DNA of 64,000 nucleotides from Candidatus Sedimenticola sp. (ex Thyasira tokunagai) (GTDB lineage: Bacteria; Pseudomonadota; Gammaproteobacteria; Chromatiales; Chromatiaceae): contig CP134874.1 of assembly GCA_037318855.1 (NCBI GenBank), forward strand, positions 4,500,459 through 4,564,458, read 5' to 3'. Position 1 is the stretch's first letter, and each line of letters opens with the position of its first letter. The notes under the pieces were generated by a model. It saw nothing but the letters and a program-made list of their open reading frames with translations. It ran no database searches and was not told the origin of the DNA. Both the position numbers and the translations under genes were made by a program. Positions 51,793-61,615 of this stretch are shown here, piece after piece.

Positions 51793-54744
51793 TCATACAG
51801 CGGTAGAGTGTGGAAATGCCGCTGATTCACTCGTATCCAGAACAAAGCTATCCAGCAGCCCTTGGAGTTTATCCGCTGGCAGCGGCCGACTGATTAAGTA
51901 GCCCTGAACCTCCTGACAGCTGCTGTGCTGCAGACACTCCAGCTGTTCCCGGGTCTCGACGCCTTCGGCAATGATGTTCAGATTAAGACTACTGCCCATG
52001 GCGCAGATGGTCTGAGCAATGGCGGCATCATCTTTAGAAGTCGTAATATTGTGTACGAAGGATTTATCGATCTTCAACTTGTCGAATGGGAACCGCTGCA
52101 GATAAGAGAGTGAGGAGTGCCCGGTTCCAAAGTCATCCAAGGCGAGCCTGATGCCGAGCTCCCCCAGCGCGGTAAGGATGCTAATCATCTGTTCCGGATT
52201 GTGCATCATAGAGCTTTCAGTAACCTCTAACTCCAAACGGCTTGGGGAGAGGTTGTTGATATCCAGGATATGTTGCACAGTGGCCACGAAATCGTCTCCT
52301 TCGAGTTGGCGCACCGATACGTTGACCGCGATGACCAAGTCTTCAAAACCGGCGCGCTGCCAGATAGCCGCCTGGCTGCAAGCCTGGTGGAGCACCCACT
52401 CTCCAATCTTCAAGATGAGTCCGGTCTCTTCAGCCAGCGGGATGAAGTGGTTAGGCCCTACCAGGCCACGCTCGGAGTGGTTCCATCTCAGCAGCGCCTC
52501 CATCCCGATGATCTTGCCGGAGGCGAGGCTAACCTGTGGTTGATAGTAGAGTTCCAGCTCACTCTTATCGATTGCGGCACGCAAATCATTCTCAAGGGCC
52601 AAACGCAGGCCAAGCTGTTCATTCAACTCATCGGTGAAGAACTGGAAGCGTTCTCCCCGTTGCTCTTTGGCTCTATACATCGCCGCGTCCGCATGGCTCA
52701 GCAGGCTGCTCATGTCACCCCCATCATGAGGCCAGAGGGCGGCGCCAATACTGCAGGTTACGTGCAGCAGCCTCCCGTCCAGTTCTATCGGCCGGGAGAT
52801 ACTGTTGGATATGCGCAAAGCCACCTCGGTCACCACCTTAGTGTCCTCGATATCGGGCAGGATCACAACAAACTCATCGCCGCCATAGCGGGCCAGACTA
52901 TCACTTTCACGAGCCAGCTTAGTGAGCCGCTGCCCTACCTCTACCAACACCTTGTCACCGGTGTAATGGCCCAGGCTGTCATTGATAACCTTGAAACGGT
53001 CGAGATCCAATATAAGTAGCGCAATCTTGTGCTTATTGCGGCGGCAACGTCCCACTGCCTGGTCGAAGCGATCTACCAATAGGGAACGGTTGGGCAGGCC
53101 GGTCAGCTCATCATGATAGGCCAGATAATTCAGCCGCTCTTCCATGGATTTGCGTTTGGTAATATTGTGTTGGAACCCGATAAAATTGGTAATGGTGCCG
53201 TGCACGTCTCGTACTGGAGATATGGAGACTAGATCCCAGTAGAGTTCACCATCCTTCTTACGGTTATGTAGCTCACCTTCCCATACCCCACCTTTTTTGA
53301 TGGTGCTCCACATCCTCCGGTAGACCTCAGCGGGGGTTCTGCCGGAGCTGAGCAGATTGAACTTATGACCTACGACTTCACTCTGCCGATATCCTGTGGT
53401 TTGTTCAAAGCGGGGGTTAACATACTCTGTGATGCCGTCGAAATCGGTTATTATAACGGAGTTGACACTCTGCTCCACAGCGTGATAAAGCATGCGTAGC
53501 TGTTGCTCAGCCAACTCCCGTTGTTTGCGATCACTCAGCAGATTGATGCGCATCGCTTCGAAGCTCTCACCGACTTTACCAAATTCATCCGTTGCATCTA
53601 TGTGAATAGGTTGTGAGAAATCGCCGCTGCCGATAATTTTAGCAGCCTGTTCCATCTGGCCCAGCGGAGTCAATATACGACGGTAGGTAATAAAAAAGGC
53701 ACTCAAAAAAGCAATACCCACAAGCAACACGGTACCCCATAGAGCCAATACCGAATGATCTGCCCTGGTTTTGATTGAGAATATATCGCGACTGTTTCTG
53801 AGGCTTACAGCATGGGAGTATCCCAATATCGAGTTAATGGCGCTGGTAGCTTCGGCGAACCACTCCAATGCTGAGACGGGGTACTGGCTATGGGTTTTGC
53901 TGGCTGCATGGATACGTTCGAGCAATGCTGCGTATCGACCGTGAAAAATTACTTCTAGCTGCTCACGGGCCGCCTTGATCTCCCTGGTTTCCTGGTAATA
54001 CTGCAGTGCAGTTTCCAGCCTCTCTTCGTTGATGGCGATATGCTCACGGTACTTTTCAAGATCTACAAGTTCTGTTTCGCGGAATGACCGATTAGCTGCT
54101 ATGGCCTGGCCAACGGTTGCCCGCTCCAGACCCGCATATTCGCTGATAGTGAAAAATGCCTCCCTAATCAGATAGCTGTAGCGTTCAGCATGCTCCTTCT
54201 CCATGGTAGGTGCCATAAAGTAGTGACGAAGATTTGCAACCTGAGTAATATACAGGGTCATAGACCGCATCCATCGATTGCGCAACCGCACGGTGATGGC
54301 ATTGCCGAATGCACCATCCACCTCTTTGCGCAACTCACTGATGCGTTGCCGCAGTTTATCTAATATTTTGAGACTGCCAATCATGGAGGGATCAGCGTAA
54401 TTCTTAGCCAGCTGTTTTGCCAAGCGGATAAAGTGGTTGCTATGAGTATCAACCTTGAGCCGCTGTGCTGCCAATCGATCATGTGTTGCGGAATACTCTT
54501 GGCCGGATGCCAACAGTGTGGCCGTCAATCCACGCTCTATAGCGAGTTCCGAAGTAACCCGCAGTGACCGGTCGGCTAAATCATTAACCAGCACCATGCG
54601 GTGGGTTTCGGCCTGCTGCCAATACAAATGGATACCGTTCCAGGCAATTGCCGAGATGGCAATTAGGCTCAACAGGCCCAAGACCAGCAGCAATAACTGG
54701 CGGATCTTAATGCCGCAGGTAATATCTTTCAGACGGCTGAACAA
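51793..54744 (-). CDS. Membrane GGDEF-EAL c-di-GMP protein with sensor and PAS
   Basis: 983 residues. N-terminal membrane segment (about 17-38), periplasmic helical sensor of about 280 residues resembling the NIT (nitrate/nitrite) sensor type (RSLRVTSELAIERGLTATLL), second membrane segment (about 330-352), HAMP, PAS (about 420-540), GGDEF with an intact YGGDEFVVILPD, and EAL with MEALLRWNH, EVTESSMMH, DDFGTGHSSLSYL and KIDKSFV. Both domains keep catalytic residues, so it may make or break c-di-GMP. No partner gene adjacent. Confidence 0.92.
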   Translation of the reverse strand: MFSRLKDITCGIKIRQLLLLVLGLLSLIAISAIAWNGIHLYWQQAETHRMVLVNDLADRSLRVTSELAIERGLTATLLASGQEYSATHDRLAAQRLKVDTHSNHFIRLAKQLAKNYADPSMIGSLKILDKLRQRISELRKEVDGAFGNAITVRLRNRWMRSMTLYITQVANLRHYFMAPTMEKEHAERYSYLIREAFFTISEYAGLERATVGQAIAANRSFRETELVDLEKYREHIAINEERLETALQYYQETREIKAAREQLEVIFHGRYAALLERIHAASKTHSQYPVSALEWFAEATSAINSILGYSHAVSLRNSRDIFSIKTRADHSVLALWGTVLLVGIAFLSAFFITYRRILTPLGQMEQAAKIIGSGDFSQPIHIDATDEFGKVGESFEAMRINLLSDRKQRELAEQQLRMLYHAVEQSVNSVIITDFDGITEYVNPRFEQTTGYRQSEVVGHKFNLLSSGRTPAEVYRRMWSTIKKGGVWEGELHNRKKDGELYWDLVSISPVRDVHGTITNFIGFQHNITKRKSMEERLNYLAYHDELTGLPNRSLLVDRFDQAVGRCRRNKHKIALLILDLDRFKVINDSLGHYTGDKVLVEVGQRLTKLARESDSLARYGGDEFVVILPDIEDTKVVTEVALRISNSISRPIELDGRLLHVTCSIGAALWPHDGGDMSSLLSHADAAMYRAKEQRGERFQFFTDELNEQLGLRLALENDLRAAIDKSELELYYQPQVSLASGKIIGMEALLRWNHSERGLVGPNHFIPLAEETGLILKIGEWVLHQACSQAAIWQRAGFEDLVIAVNVSVRQLEGDDFVATVQHILDINNLSPSRLELEVTESSMMHNPEQMISILTALGELGIRLALDDFGTGHSSLSYLQRFPFDKLKIDKSFVHNITTSKDDAAIAQTICAMGSSLNLNIIAEGVETREQLECLQHSSCQEVQGYLISRPLPADKLQGLLDSFVLDTSESAAFPHSTAV

Positions 54745-55602
54745 TATATCTCCTTTGCAGAAGCTGAGACACCTGACCTGCAGTAGGAATGAGTATGTTT
54801 CCTTTTAATTTCATATTGATAGCACAACTGTTGCAGCCCATTGTTCGAGCTTGTCATTGAATACAGCGCACAACCAATACCGAAGGTGATTTCCATCACC
54901 TCCACAGGTAGCGGCATCTAGACACCTTTACTTTAGCCCGCATATTATTTAAGCACGCCGGCAACAAACCAGGGATTGATGCGCTAATCAAATGTCAGCC
55001 GGCACTCTCCCGCCTATAGAGCAACGCCTCCTGAACGCCTGCCTGCGGGTAATTCCTACTTTTATTATCTAAAAATGCCTTCCACCCAGCTGACTTTTGT
55101 AATCGGCTTAACCGCCGATTCAAGCTCGAAGAGATGATTTCGCGCCTTGGCTATGCTGCTGTGCGTACCCCACCTATGCCGCAACGCCTTCTAGGGGGGT
55201 AATCCACTGAACAAGCCGTGACCGTCACGCATAAACCGTACAATTAGAATGGCAAACCCATGAATTACCCCGTAGGGGCTTTTTATTTTGATTTACCCTA
55301 TACTCGACACCTCAGTCTTCAATATCTATTTACATTGAAGGCTGAATAAGCAAACCTGAGCACCGCTTTGTTGCCTGATGGACGTGTATTCTGTTTTCTG
55401 TATTACGACTGGATGGTCATTGGTGTGTATGGTTCGGCTGCGATGACGTATCCACTTACTTGTTCTTCCTTCTAGCGATGGTTCCAACACTCACTTTAAG
55501 GCTTAACTCTGTGATTAGACAACGAATTTCAGTACGAATTTTCTACGTCAGGTAACCTAATCAAGTGATGACCGTACAAACTAAAGAGAAGGATTAAAGT
55601 TT
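54745..55602. other. Long intergenic region with one IS1595 remnant
   Basis: 858 bases without a credible gene. The remnant at 55085-55206 is the only recognised item. The promoter of the Gly/Tyr-rich gene should lie at the right end; a ribosome site AAGAGAAGGATTAAAG precedes its ATG. Confidence 0.55.
55085..55206 (+). pseudogene. Third IS1595 remnant (3' end)
   Basis: GCCGATTCAAGCTCGAAGAG continues in parallel with the C-terminal part of the element at 51309 (FKLEEMISRLGYAAVRTPP in frame) up to GGGGGGTAATCC. The left half is missing, as is the tail before the end. Confidence 0.75.
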
Positions 55603-55902
55603 ATGAAAATGATTAAAATATTGAGTGCTGCCGCCCTTCTAACCGTAGCTACAGCCTCCCAGGCAGGTTGGGGGCCTTTTGGTGGTGGTAACAATGGATG
55701 GGGCAACAACAATGATGGATGGGGTGACGGCAACGGTTCTGGTAACTTCGGTTTCAACATGAGTTCATCAGCCAGCGGCAATGGTTCCGGCTACGGAAAC
55801 AACCGTTACAATGGCTACAATGGCTATAACGGCTACGGTTACGGTGGCGCACCCTACGGCTACGGTGCTCCTGGTGGTTACGGTGGTCCTGCCGGTTATG
55901 GT
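55603..55902 (+). pseudogene. Gly/Tyr-rich secreted protein (sulfur globule protein-like), 5' part, cut by IS256
   Basis: From ATG 55603: signal peptide MKMIKILSAAALLTVATAS (cleavage near SQA), then a mature part rich in Gly, Asn, Tyr and Pro with WGNNNDGWGDGN, YNGYNGYNGYGYGG and YGYGAPGGYGG repeats. This is how sulfur globule envelope proteins of purple sulfur bacteria look, but other secreted Gly-rich proteins look alike, so the identity is provisional. The gene is interrupted after codon 100 by an IS256 element; GGTTATGGT (55894-55902) repeats at 57287-57295. Without the element the frame continues for 28 codons to the TAA at 57380-57382, giving a 128-residue protein. With the element, translation stops after three more codons. 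Confidence 0.75.
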
Positions 55903-57286
55903 GAGTTATAGTCAAATCTGGTGTTTAACCAGTTGAATCAAGCGGCGACCTGATCGACTCCTGTTACCTCAACACCATCTTTAAATTTGATTCCGGTTAT
56001 CACCTTCGCCAGGTAACCGAAACCCCGTAATCGTCTCCACTTCTTCTCGGCACACAGGCCGAGTTTGAACATCATGTGTAGCATGCCGTCACGCGATAGG
56101 CAGCCCTTGGAACGCTTGGTTCGATGGCGGATTGTCCCGAAGGTTGATTCAATCGGATTGCTGGTCCGAATGCTCTGCCAGTGCTGTGCCGGAAAGTGAT
56201 AGAAAGCCATCAGTTCCTCTCGGTCTTTGTGCAGACAGATGGCAGCCTTCGGATACTTCGGCTCATACGTTTTGATAAACAGATCAAAGGCCTTTTCCGC
56301 ATCGGCCTGAGTCTCCGCCTGCCAGATGTTATGCAGTGCCTGCTTCGCTTTCGGCTGAGCTGTCTTTGGCAGGCAGTTCAGCACGTTCATGGTCTTGTGC
56401 ATCCAGCAGCGCTGCTGGCGCGTCTCAGGATATACTTCCTCCAGCGCAGCCCAGAAGCCCATGGCACCGTCACCGATCGCCAATTTGGGCGGGTTCAGTC
56501 CGCGTGACTTCAGCTTCAACAGTACCTCCCGCCAGCTCTGCGTGGACTCCCGCACACCATCCTCAATTGCCAGAAAATGCTTCTCACCACGCTCATTCAC
56601 ACCGATCACCACCAGGGCACACAGCTTCGTCTGCTCTGCTCTCAGTCCGCTGTAGACACCGTCTGCCCACACATACACCCAATGCTCCTTATCCAGGCGC
56701 TCCTCACACCAGCTCCGATATTCTTCTGCCCAGACCTGCTTCAGACGCGATACCGTGCTGGCCGACAAGCCTGTTGCATCCGGACCCACCAGCACTTTCA
56801 GGGCCTCACCCATCTCACCACTGGAAATCCCCTTCAGGTAGAGCCACGGCAGCGCCGCTTCCAGTGACTTCGTCTTGCGTACATACGGCGGTACCAGAGC
56901 TGATCGGAACGTCACCGGCTCGCCGGTCTTCGCTCGAACTTTGGGGATCTCGACCGTGACCGGCCCCAATCCTGTCTGCAGTTTACGAGCTGGCAGATGA
57001 CCATTACGCACCACACCCGCCTTGCCATCCTCTGTCCGTCGCTCGGTGTGCTCCGCCAACAGCTCCAGCAACTCTGCCTCTACCGCCTGGTAGATCAACT
57101 GCTCTGCACCGCTTCTCAGCAACTCTGTCAGCGGATCGATAATCGTATCTCGACCTGCCAGCTTAACAACGTTATTCTTACTCATGGTGGCGTATCTCCA
57201 ATGGTTGTTTTGATGTCTCGCAACAACAAATCAACCAGATACGCCGCCCTTTTCAACTACTCAAACACCAGATTCAGTTATAACTC
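55903..57286. mobile_element. IS256-family insertion sequence, intact, 9-bp target duplication
   Basis: 1384 bases with inverted ends (GAGTTATA..AATCTGGTGTTT..AGTTGAA on both sides, with few mismatches). The flanking GGTTATGGT on left (55894-55902) and right (57287-57295) is a 9-bp duplication, as in IS256. The transposase gene is full length, so the element may be active. It lies in a Gly/Tyr-rich protein gene and keeps the reading frame of that gene recoverable on precise excision. Confidence 0.9.
55938..57185 (-). CDS. IS256-family transposase
   Basis: 415 residues, full length. Mutator-type transposase: catalytic region begins WADGVYSGLR (first Asp), then IGDGAMGFWAALEEVYPETRQQRCWMHKTMNVL with the second Asp and the C-x2-H signature of IS256, and the Glu in NPIESTFGTIRHRTKRSKG. 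N-terminal DNA-binding part has AEHTERRTEDGKAGVVRNGH. No frameshift or stop seen. Located on the opposite strand to the interrupted host gene. Confidence 0.96.
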   Translation of the reverse strand: MSKNNVVKLAGRDTIIDPLTELLRSGAEQLIYQAVEAELLELLAEHTERRTEDGKAGVVRNGHLPARKLQTGLGPVTVEIPKVRAKTGEPVTFRSALVPPYVRKTKSLEAALPWLYLKGISSGEMGEALKVLVGPDATGLSASTVSRLKQVWAEEYRSWCEERLDKEHWVYVWADGVYSGLRAEQTKLCALVVIGVNERGEKHFLAIEDGVRESTQSWREVLLKLKSRGLNPPKLAIGDGAMGFWAALEEVYPETRQQRCWMHKTMNVLNCLPKTAQPKAKQALHNIWQAETQADAEKAFDLFIKTYEPKYPKAAICLHKDREELMAFYHFPAQHWQSIRTSNPIESTFGTIRHRTKRSKGCLSRDGMLHMMFKLGLCAEKKWRRLRGFGYLAKVITGIKFKDGVEVTGVDQVAA

Positions 57287-57295
57287 GGTTATGGT

Positions 57296-57382
57296 GCTCC
57301 TCATGGTTATGGCGCCCCTTATGGTGCGCCCTACGGTGCTCCTCCGCGTGCAGCAGCACCTGCTCCCGCCCCTCAGCAGTAA
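57296..57382 (+). pseudogene. Sulfur-globule-like gene, 3' part beyond IS256
   Basis: 87 bases, 28 codons plus TAA, reading GAPHGYGAPYGAPYGAPPRA and ending PAPAPQQ. In frame with codon 100 of the 55603 gene once the IS and one copy of the 9-bp repeat are removed. Has no start of its own. Followed 25 bases later by a strong terminator that belonged to the intact gene. Confidence 0.8.
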
Positions 57383-57406
57383 TTTTTCTGTTTAGCGGCT
57401 AAGTAA

Positions 57407-57442
57407 AAAGCAGGGTGCCGGTATCGGCACCCTGCTTTTTTT
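57407..57442 (+). terminator. Rho-independent terminator of the Gly/Tyr-rich gene
   Basis: A 12-bp GC-rich stem (AGCAGGGTGCCG with its complement, GTAT loop) is followed by seven T. It is one of the clearest terminators in the window and points along the plus strand, the direction of the interrupted gene. Confidence 0.9.
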
Positions 57443-57531
57443 GTCTATACGCCAATCAAACCAGAGGGCCTCTGTCAAAAAACAGTACTTCTTGGATACA
57501 AGTGCTGTCAGATATCTTTTCCGATCAGCCG

Positions 57532-58683
57532 CTAGTAGATATGTAAAATCAGTCCAGTTACCCCGAACGCAACAACCAGCAACACTATTGGCACCCGCAT
57601 CGTTCTCAATGCAAAGAAACCCAATATAACGAGCGCCATCTCCAGCGGCGTAGTAACGGCACTGGTAAACACCGGCTGGTAGAGTGCCGAGAGCAGTAGC
57701 CCAACAACCGCTGCATTAATCCCCCAAACGACACCGGCGACTTTCGGTTTTGCTGCCAGTGACTCCCAGGCGCCCTGGAAGCTTAGCACCAGTAAAAAGC
57801 CGGGCAAAAATATTGCCACCGTTGCTACGACCGCTCCTAGAAGCGGATTGCCTGATGACAATTCAGCTCCCAGAAACGTTGCCAGTGAAAACATCGGGCC
57901 GGGCACGGCCTGGGCTGCAGCGTAGCCCAGCAGGAAACGATCTGTGGAAACTGCATCACCAATAGTTTGTTGCAGCAGAGGCAAAACTACGTGGCCGCCA
58001 CCAAAAACAAGACTTCCCGCCTGGTAAAAATCAGAAAAAATATCAACCCATTGCGACACTGCCGCCAGTAGCGGCAATCCTAAAAATAGAGCGAAAAAGA
58101 GTACCAACGGCAGCAGTTTGAAACGCTCTTTTGTCTCACTCGCGGTGATAACCGGTTTGCCGTAAAAAGCACCGACCAGTGCCGCCGCCACCAGAACAGT
58201 CATTTGAGTCCACAGATTTGGCAGCCACAACAAGGTCACAACCGTCAGCACGGCAATAGCGATTGAGAGCCTCTCTTTGCAAAAGGCGTTGAACATGCTG
58301 AGTGACGCATCAGCAACCACAATAACGGCCAAAAGTTTCAATCCATGAACAACACCTGAAAAGAGATCATTGGAGTGCTCTCCTGAACTTGTGATCGAGA
58401 GAACATAGAGCAGCAGGAATGATGGTAAGGTAAAACCAATAAATGCCGCCAAGCCACCAAGAACCCCCGCACGGCGAACACCAAGGGCAAAACCGATCTG
58501 GCTCGATCCCGGGCCGGGTAGAAATTGGCTTAGCGAAATCAATCTTGCATAAGAGGCTTCATCAATCCATTTAAGCTTCTGAACAAAAGCGGTCTGAAAA
58601 TACCCAATATGTGCAGCAGGGCCACCAAAGCTCACGCAGCCCAGTGCCAGAAAACGCCAAAAAACTTCCCAGATTTTCCCCAT
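57532..58683 (-). CDS. chrA: Chromate transporter ChrA
   Basis: 383 residues, full-length two-half CHR protein. Each half has the family start: FLALGCVSFGGPAAHIGYFQ near 10-29 and an AGSLVFGGGHVVLPLL block near 225-240. PGP motifs (LPGPGSSQ and AVPGPMF) are present in both halves. About ten membrane segments. Exports chromate from the cytoplasm, probably by proton exchange. No ChrB regulator is nearby. Confidence 0.94.
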   Translation of the reverse strand: MGKIWEVFWRFLALGCVSFGGPAAHIGYFQTAFVQKLKWIDEASYARLISLSQFLPGPGSSQIGFALGVRRAGVLGGLAAFIGFTLPSFLLLYVLSITSSGEHSNDLFSGVVHGLKLLAVIVVADASLSMFNAFCKERLSIAIAVLTVVTLLWLPNLWTQMTVLVAAALVGAFYGKPVITASETKERFKLLPLVLFFALFLGLPLLAAVSQWVDIFSDFYQAGSLVFGGGHVVLPLLQQTIGDAVSTDRFLLGYAAAQAVPGPMFSLATFLGAELSSGNPLLGAVVATVAIFLPGFLLVLSFQGAWESLAAKPKVAGVVWGINAAVVGLLLSALYQPVFTSAVTTPLEMALVILGFFALRTMRVPIVLLVVAFGVTGLILHIY

Positions 58684-59074
58684 ATCTATATCTTCATTAG
58701 TTACTATTTAAGGATTGGAGTCTCATATATTCGAGTGGAAAAATATACACAAATCGTGATCAATCGACCACTCACCATGATTTCTGTTCAAAAACAACAC
58801 CCATGGAACCAGAATATGCAGAAGACGACCATTTGATATCCTGGTTTTTCTCTGCCTCCTCTGCGTCTCTGCTTTGGCTGCCTCGGTAAGCGCAGTTGTA
58901 GGCATTACGAATCTTCACAGCGCGCTCTTCTTCCAGGCGACATTTCACCGAGCCTGCGTTTCGCCTTCTTCGGGCTGACCGCTTCCGATTAGCCATCTTC
59001 ACCCTGTACGATTACGCCGGATTTATTGAACAATTGAAAGCGGTGTTTGCGCTCTTGCGGGTCTGGATCGCAGA
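58684..59074. other. Intergenic region upstream of chrA
   Basis: Holds the chrA promoter at its left end and the broken end of the Fe-S protein gene at its right. Otherwise nothing supported; the CTGCCTCCTCTGCGTCTCTG stretch near 58853 resembles the CACAGAGAG type of intergenic repeat. Confidence 0.4.
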
Positions 59075-59482
59075 TCAGCTGACAATGGGCGATATCCGGA
59101 TAGACGTCTCCGTGGGGTTATAAGAAGGGATTTGGTTTTCGTCTGGCCGGTAGACAAGATTGGCCGCAACCGGAACCGATTTATAGCCACTGTTCTCAAG
59201 ATAATGAGATAAATGCAAGGCGACGCCGCTGGCCAGCACGTTGGCACGAATCATCTCCTTTTCCAGGAAAATCCGGCCTTTTTTCATTGAATAGGGTGCG
59301 ATGCTTTCCGGAGCGATGGGTATGGCAAAGCTAACCGCCGACTTGGCTTGGGCAAGCACATAGGTCAGATCCGCCGAAGGCGGCCCATCCGCCAGGGCTT
59401 CGGTTGTGACAATTCCCGAAGCCCCCGCCCCCTCAAGCAGCGCGAATTCCAAGACAGCTTTGCTCAATTCGTCCATAACCAC
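58989..59482 (-). pseudogene. Epoxyqueuosine-reductase-like Fe-S protein gene, truncated and frameshifted
   Basis: The first 120 residues (ATG 59482) match the N-terminus of QueG-like 4Fe-4S proteins: PPSADLTYVLAQAKSAVSFAIPI, then GVALHLSHYLENSGYKSVPVAANLVYR. Near 59105-59115 the frame shifts; the other frame goes on with YPDIAHCQLICDPDP as in YPDISHR of the family, then ends in unrelated sequence at TAA 58991-58989. The cofactor and double 4Fe-4S regions are absent, so the product cannot be active. Confidence 0.7.
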
Positions 59483-60069
59483 GCATCCTCGCCCACTGCT
59501 GTTCCGTTAACTTTCATGATAAGGGGGAGGCAACCCTTTATTGATGAGTCAAAAGTACAGGACTCCGATCATTAAACTTAGCGAAAAACAGAATTCCCTT
59601 ATTGTTGCATCTTGCTTCTTATGCACAATAAAAGAATAAATCCCGCCAGCTACCCTACCAGAAACCCGGTTATTACTCCGCGAATTACCCCTACCTACAA
59701 GCCGGCATCCAGACCGATGCCAAGCTCTAGTTTTGTGATCATTTTTTGTCACAGCGAGAAAGTATGGTCCTACGTAGCTTTTACGAAGTACAGTCAGGGG
59801 ACACAATACCTAGCTCCTCAATACCCTGTAATGTTCAGCTTGAAAAATGCGTCCTGTCGGCGGTTATCCCGCTGGGTAATATGATGCGGGATTTCGCGAT
59901 CCACTACTCTTGCTAACCTGACCATTGTGAGAGAATACCGCAAATAAGTATCATGCCCCCCGATTCGGACGCTTCATCACGCGGTTCCGGGGCTGTTATG
60001 CATTTCCAATTTCTTCAACTTCTGAAGTGATAGATCGATAAAGGTTGAACCCAACAGCCTAATCATTTT
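59483..60069. other. Region without a supported gene
   Basis: 587 bases. Several short frames overlap here without start signals or family likeness. On the plus strand 59643-59730 ends PYLQAGIQTDAKL before a TAG, which could be the tail of a lost gene, but I cannot name it. Confidence 0.4.
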
Positions 60070-60879
60070 TCAGGGATGATCACTCTTCTTGCGGCGACCA
60101 ATACCCACTAGGCATACAGCAGCCGACAGAAACAACCACACTGCAGATGGTAAGGGCACTGCAGCAGCCCCTGCCGTCAGGCGAAGAACATCGATAGTAC
60201 CTACTTCATTCTGTAAGATCTGTATATCCCACATATAATCTGCTGCCGTTCCCAAAAGAAGGAGCTGGTCGAATGTACCGGTAATGTTTTCTGCGGTAAT
60301 AATATCAAAGACATTACCTTCCATAGGTGTAAAGCCATTGATAATAGAGAGTTCTAGCATCCCATCAAGGGCCGCTGTGTCAATTACATTCAACACATCA
60401 TACTCAGTGCCAACTACCAAGCCGCCAAGTTCGATCATTAACGTACCATCAGGGGTATGCATATAATTATCGACAGTGAGAACCCCCGGTGAGTTGCCCG
60501 GGCCGACATCCCCGCCATTCAACAGCGTGCCCTTCACCACGCCGCTACCAGTAAAGACACCCGTCTCGAAAACATTGACAGACCCTGCAGTAACGGCTTG
60601 TACTCCAGGATTTCCGATCACAAATCCGGACTGAGCACCAGTGAGGTCAATGATACCGCCCCCACCCAAGCTGAAACTATCGGCGACACGTACATCCTGG
60701 GCCGATGCACTGCTGTCCATTGTGATTCTTCCATCCCGAAACGAACTCAGACTCCCAAGCTGAACCACACCGCCACTGTTGAGGGTAACATCCCCCCCCT
60801 TCATGGTGGTCATTCCCGACAGGTTTACATCACTTCCGGTTCCGGTGGAAGAGATGAGAATCCGACCAGTGCCGTTGCC

Positions 60880-61080
60880 GTTGGGGTTGTCCGTGAATGT
60901 GCTGATACCGGTGAGAGTGACGGTGCCGCCATCGGTGGCATTGATCCGTACATCCGCGGCATTGGTCTCACTGCGTGTCAGTGTAGTCAGAGAGCTGAGA
61001 TCCAGGAGGGTGCCGGCACCATCCGCCGACAGTTCACGGTCGGCGTTATAGCCTATAGCCGCGGTGTAGCTGGTTGCAGA
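60880..61080. repeat. Internal repeat of the surface protein gene, copy 2
   Basis: Shares GATACCGGTGAGAGTGACGG, GCCGCCATCGGTGGCATTGA and flanks with 61415-61615, about 85 percent by eye. Such near-identical repeats within one gene allow copy-number change by recombination. Confidence 0.75.
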
Positions 61081-61414
61081 GGTGGTTATCTGTGCACCCC
61101 CCGAACCCTGGTAGCCCTTTCTGGCTATCAGGCTGGAAGCATTAATGTTACCGGCCACCATGGCAACGCTGGCACCATCTTCCGTGTACAAGCTGCTACC
61201 GCTGAAATCGGTCAGCTGGGAGAGATCCAGTACCCCGGTACTGGCGTGTACCGTCACTGACAGGGAGTTGGTCGCAGTCTGCAGTTGACCGCTGATTTCC
61301 CGCCGTCCCGCACCGTGAAAGGCGACATTGTTTATATCAGTGATACCGGGGATATCCACCTCGTGGCTGCCGATACCTGTCGCTGCACTCACCTGGATCT
61401 GCCCGCTGCCATTG

Positions 61415-61615
61415 CCGTTGGGATTGTCCGAGAAGGCACTGATACCGGTGAGAGTGACGGTGCCGCCATCGGTGGCATTGATGCGTACATCTGCAGCATC
61501 GGTCTGGCTACGGTACAAGGTAGCAATGCCCAGAGAGGTTCAGGGAGTGAACCGGCATTAGTAGCAGATAGTTCGCGGTCTGCATTGTAGCCTGTTGCAG
61601 CCGTGTAAGTTGTAG
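61415..61615. repeat. Internal repeat of the surface protein gene, copy 1
   Basis: Counterpart of 60880-61080. The frameshift of the gene lies inside this copy. Confidence 0.75.

Noticed and set aside
58772..59002. Short basic frame (76 codons) on the minus strand
   Set aside because: Low-complexity, no ribosome site, overlaps the broken Fe-S gene and a repeat-like stretch.
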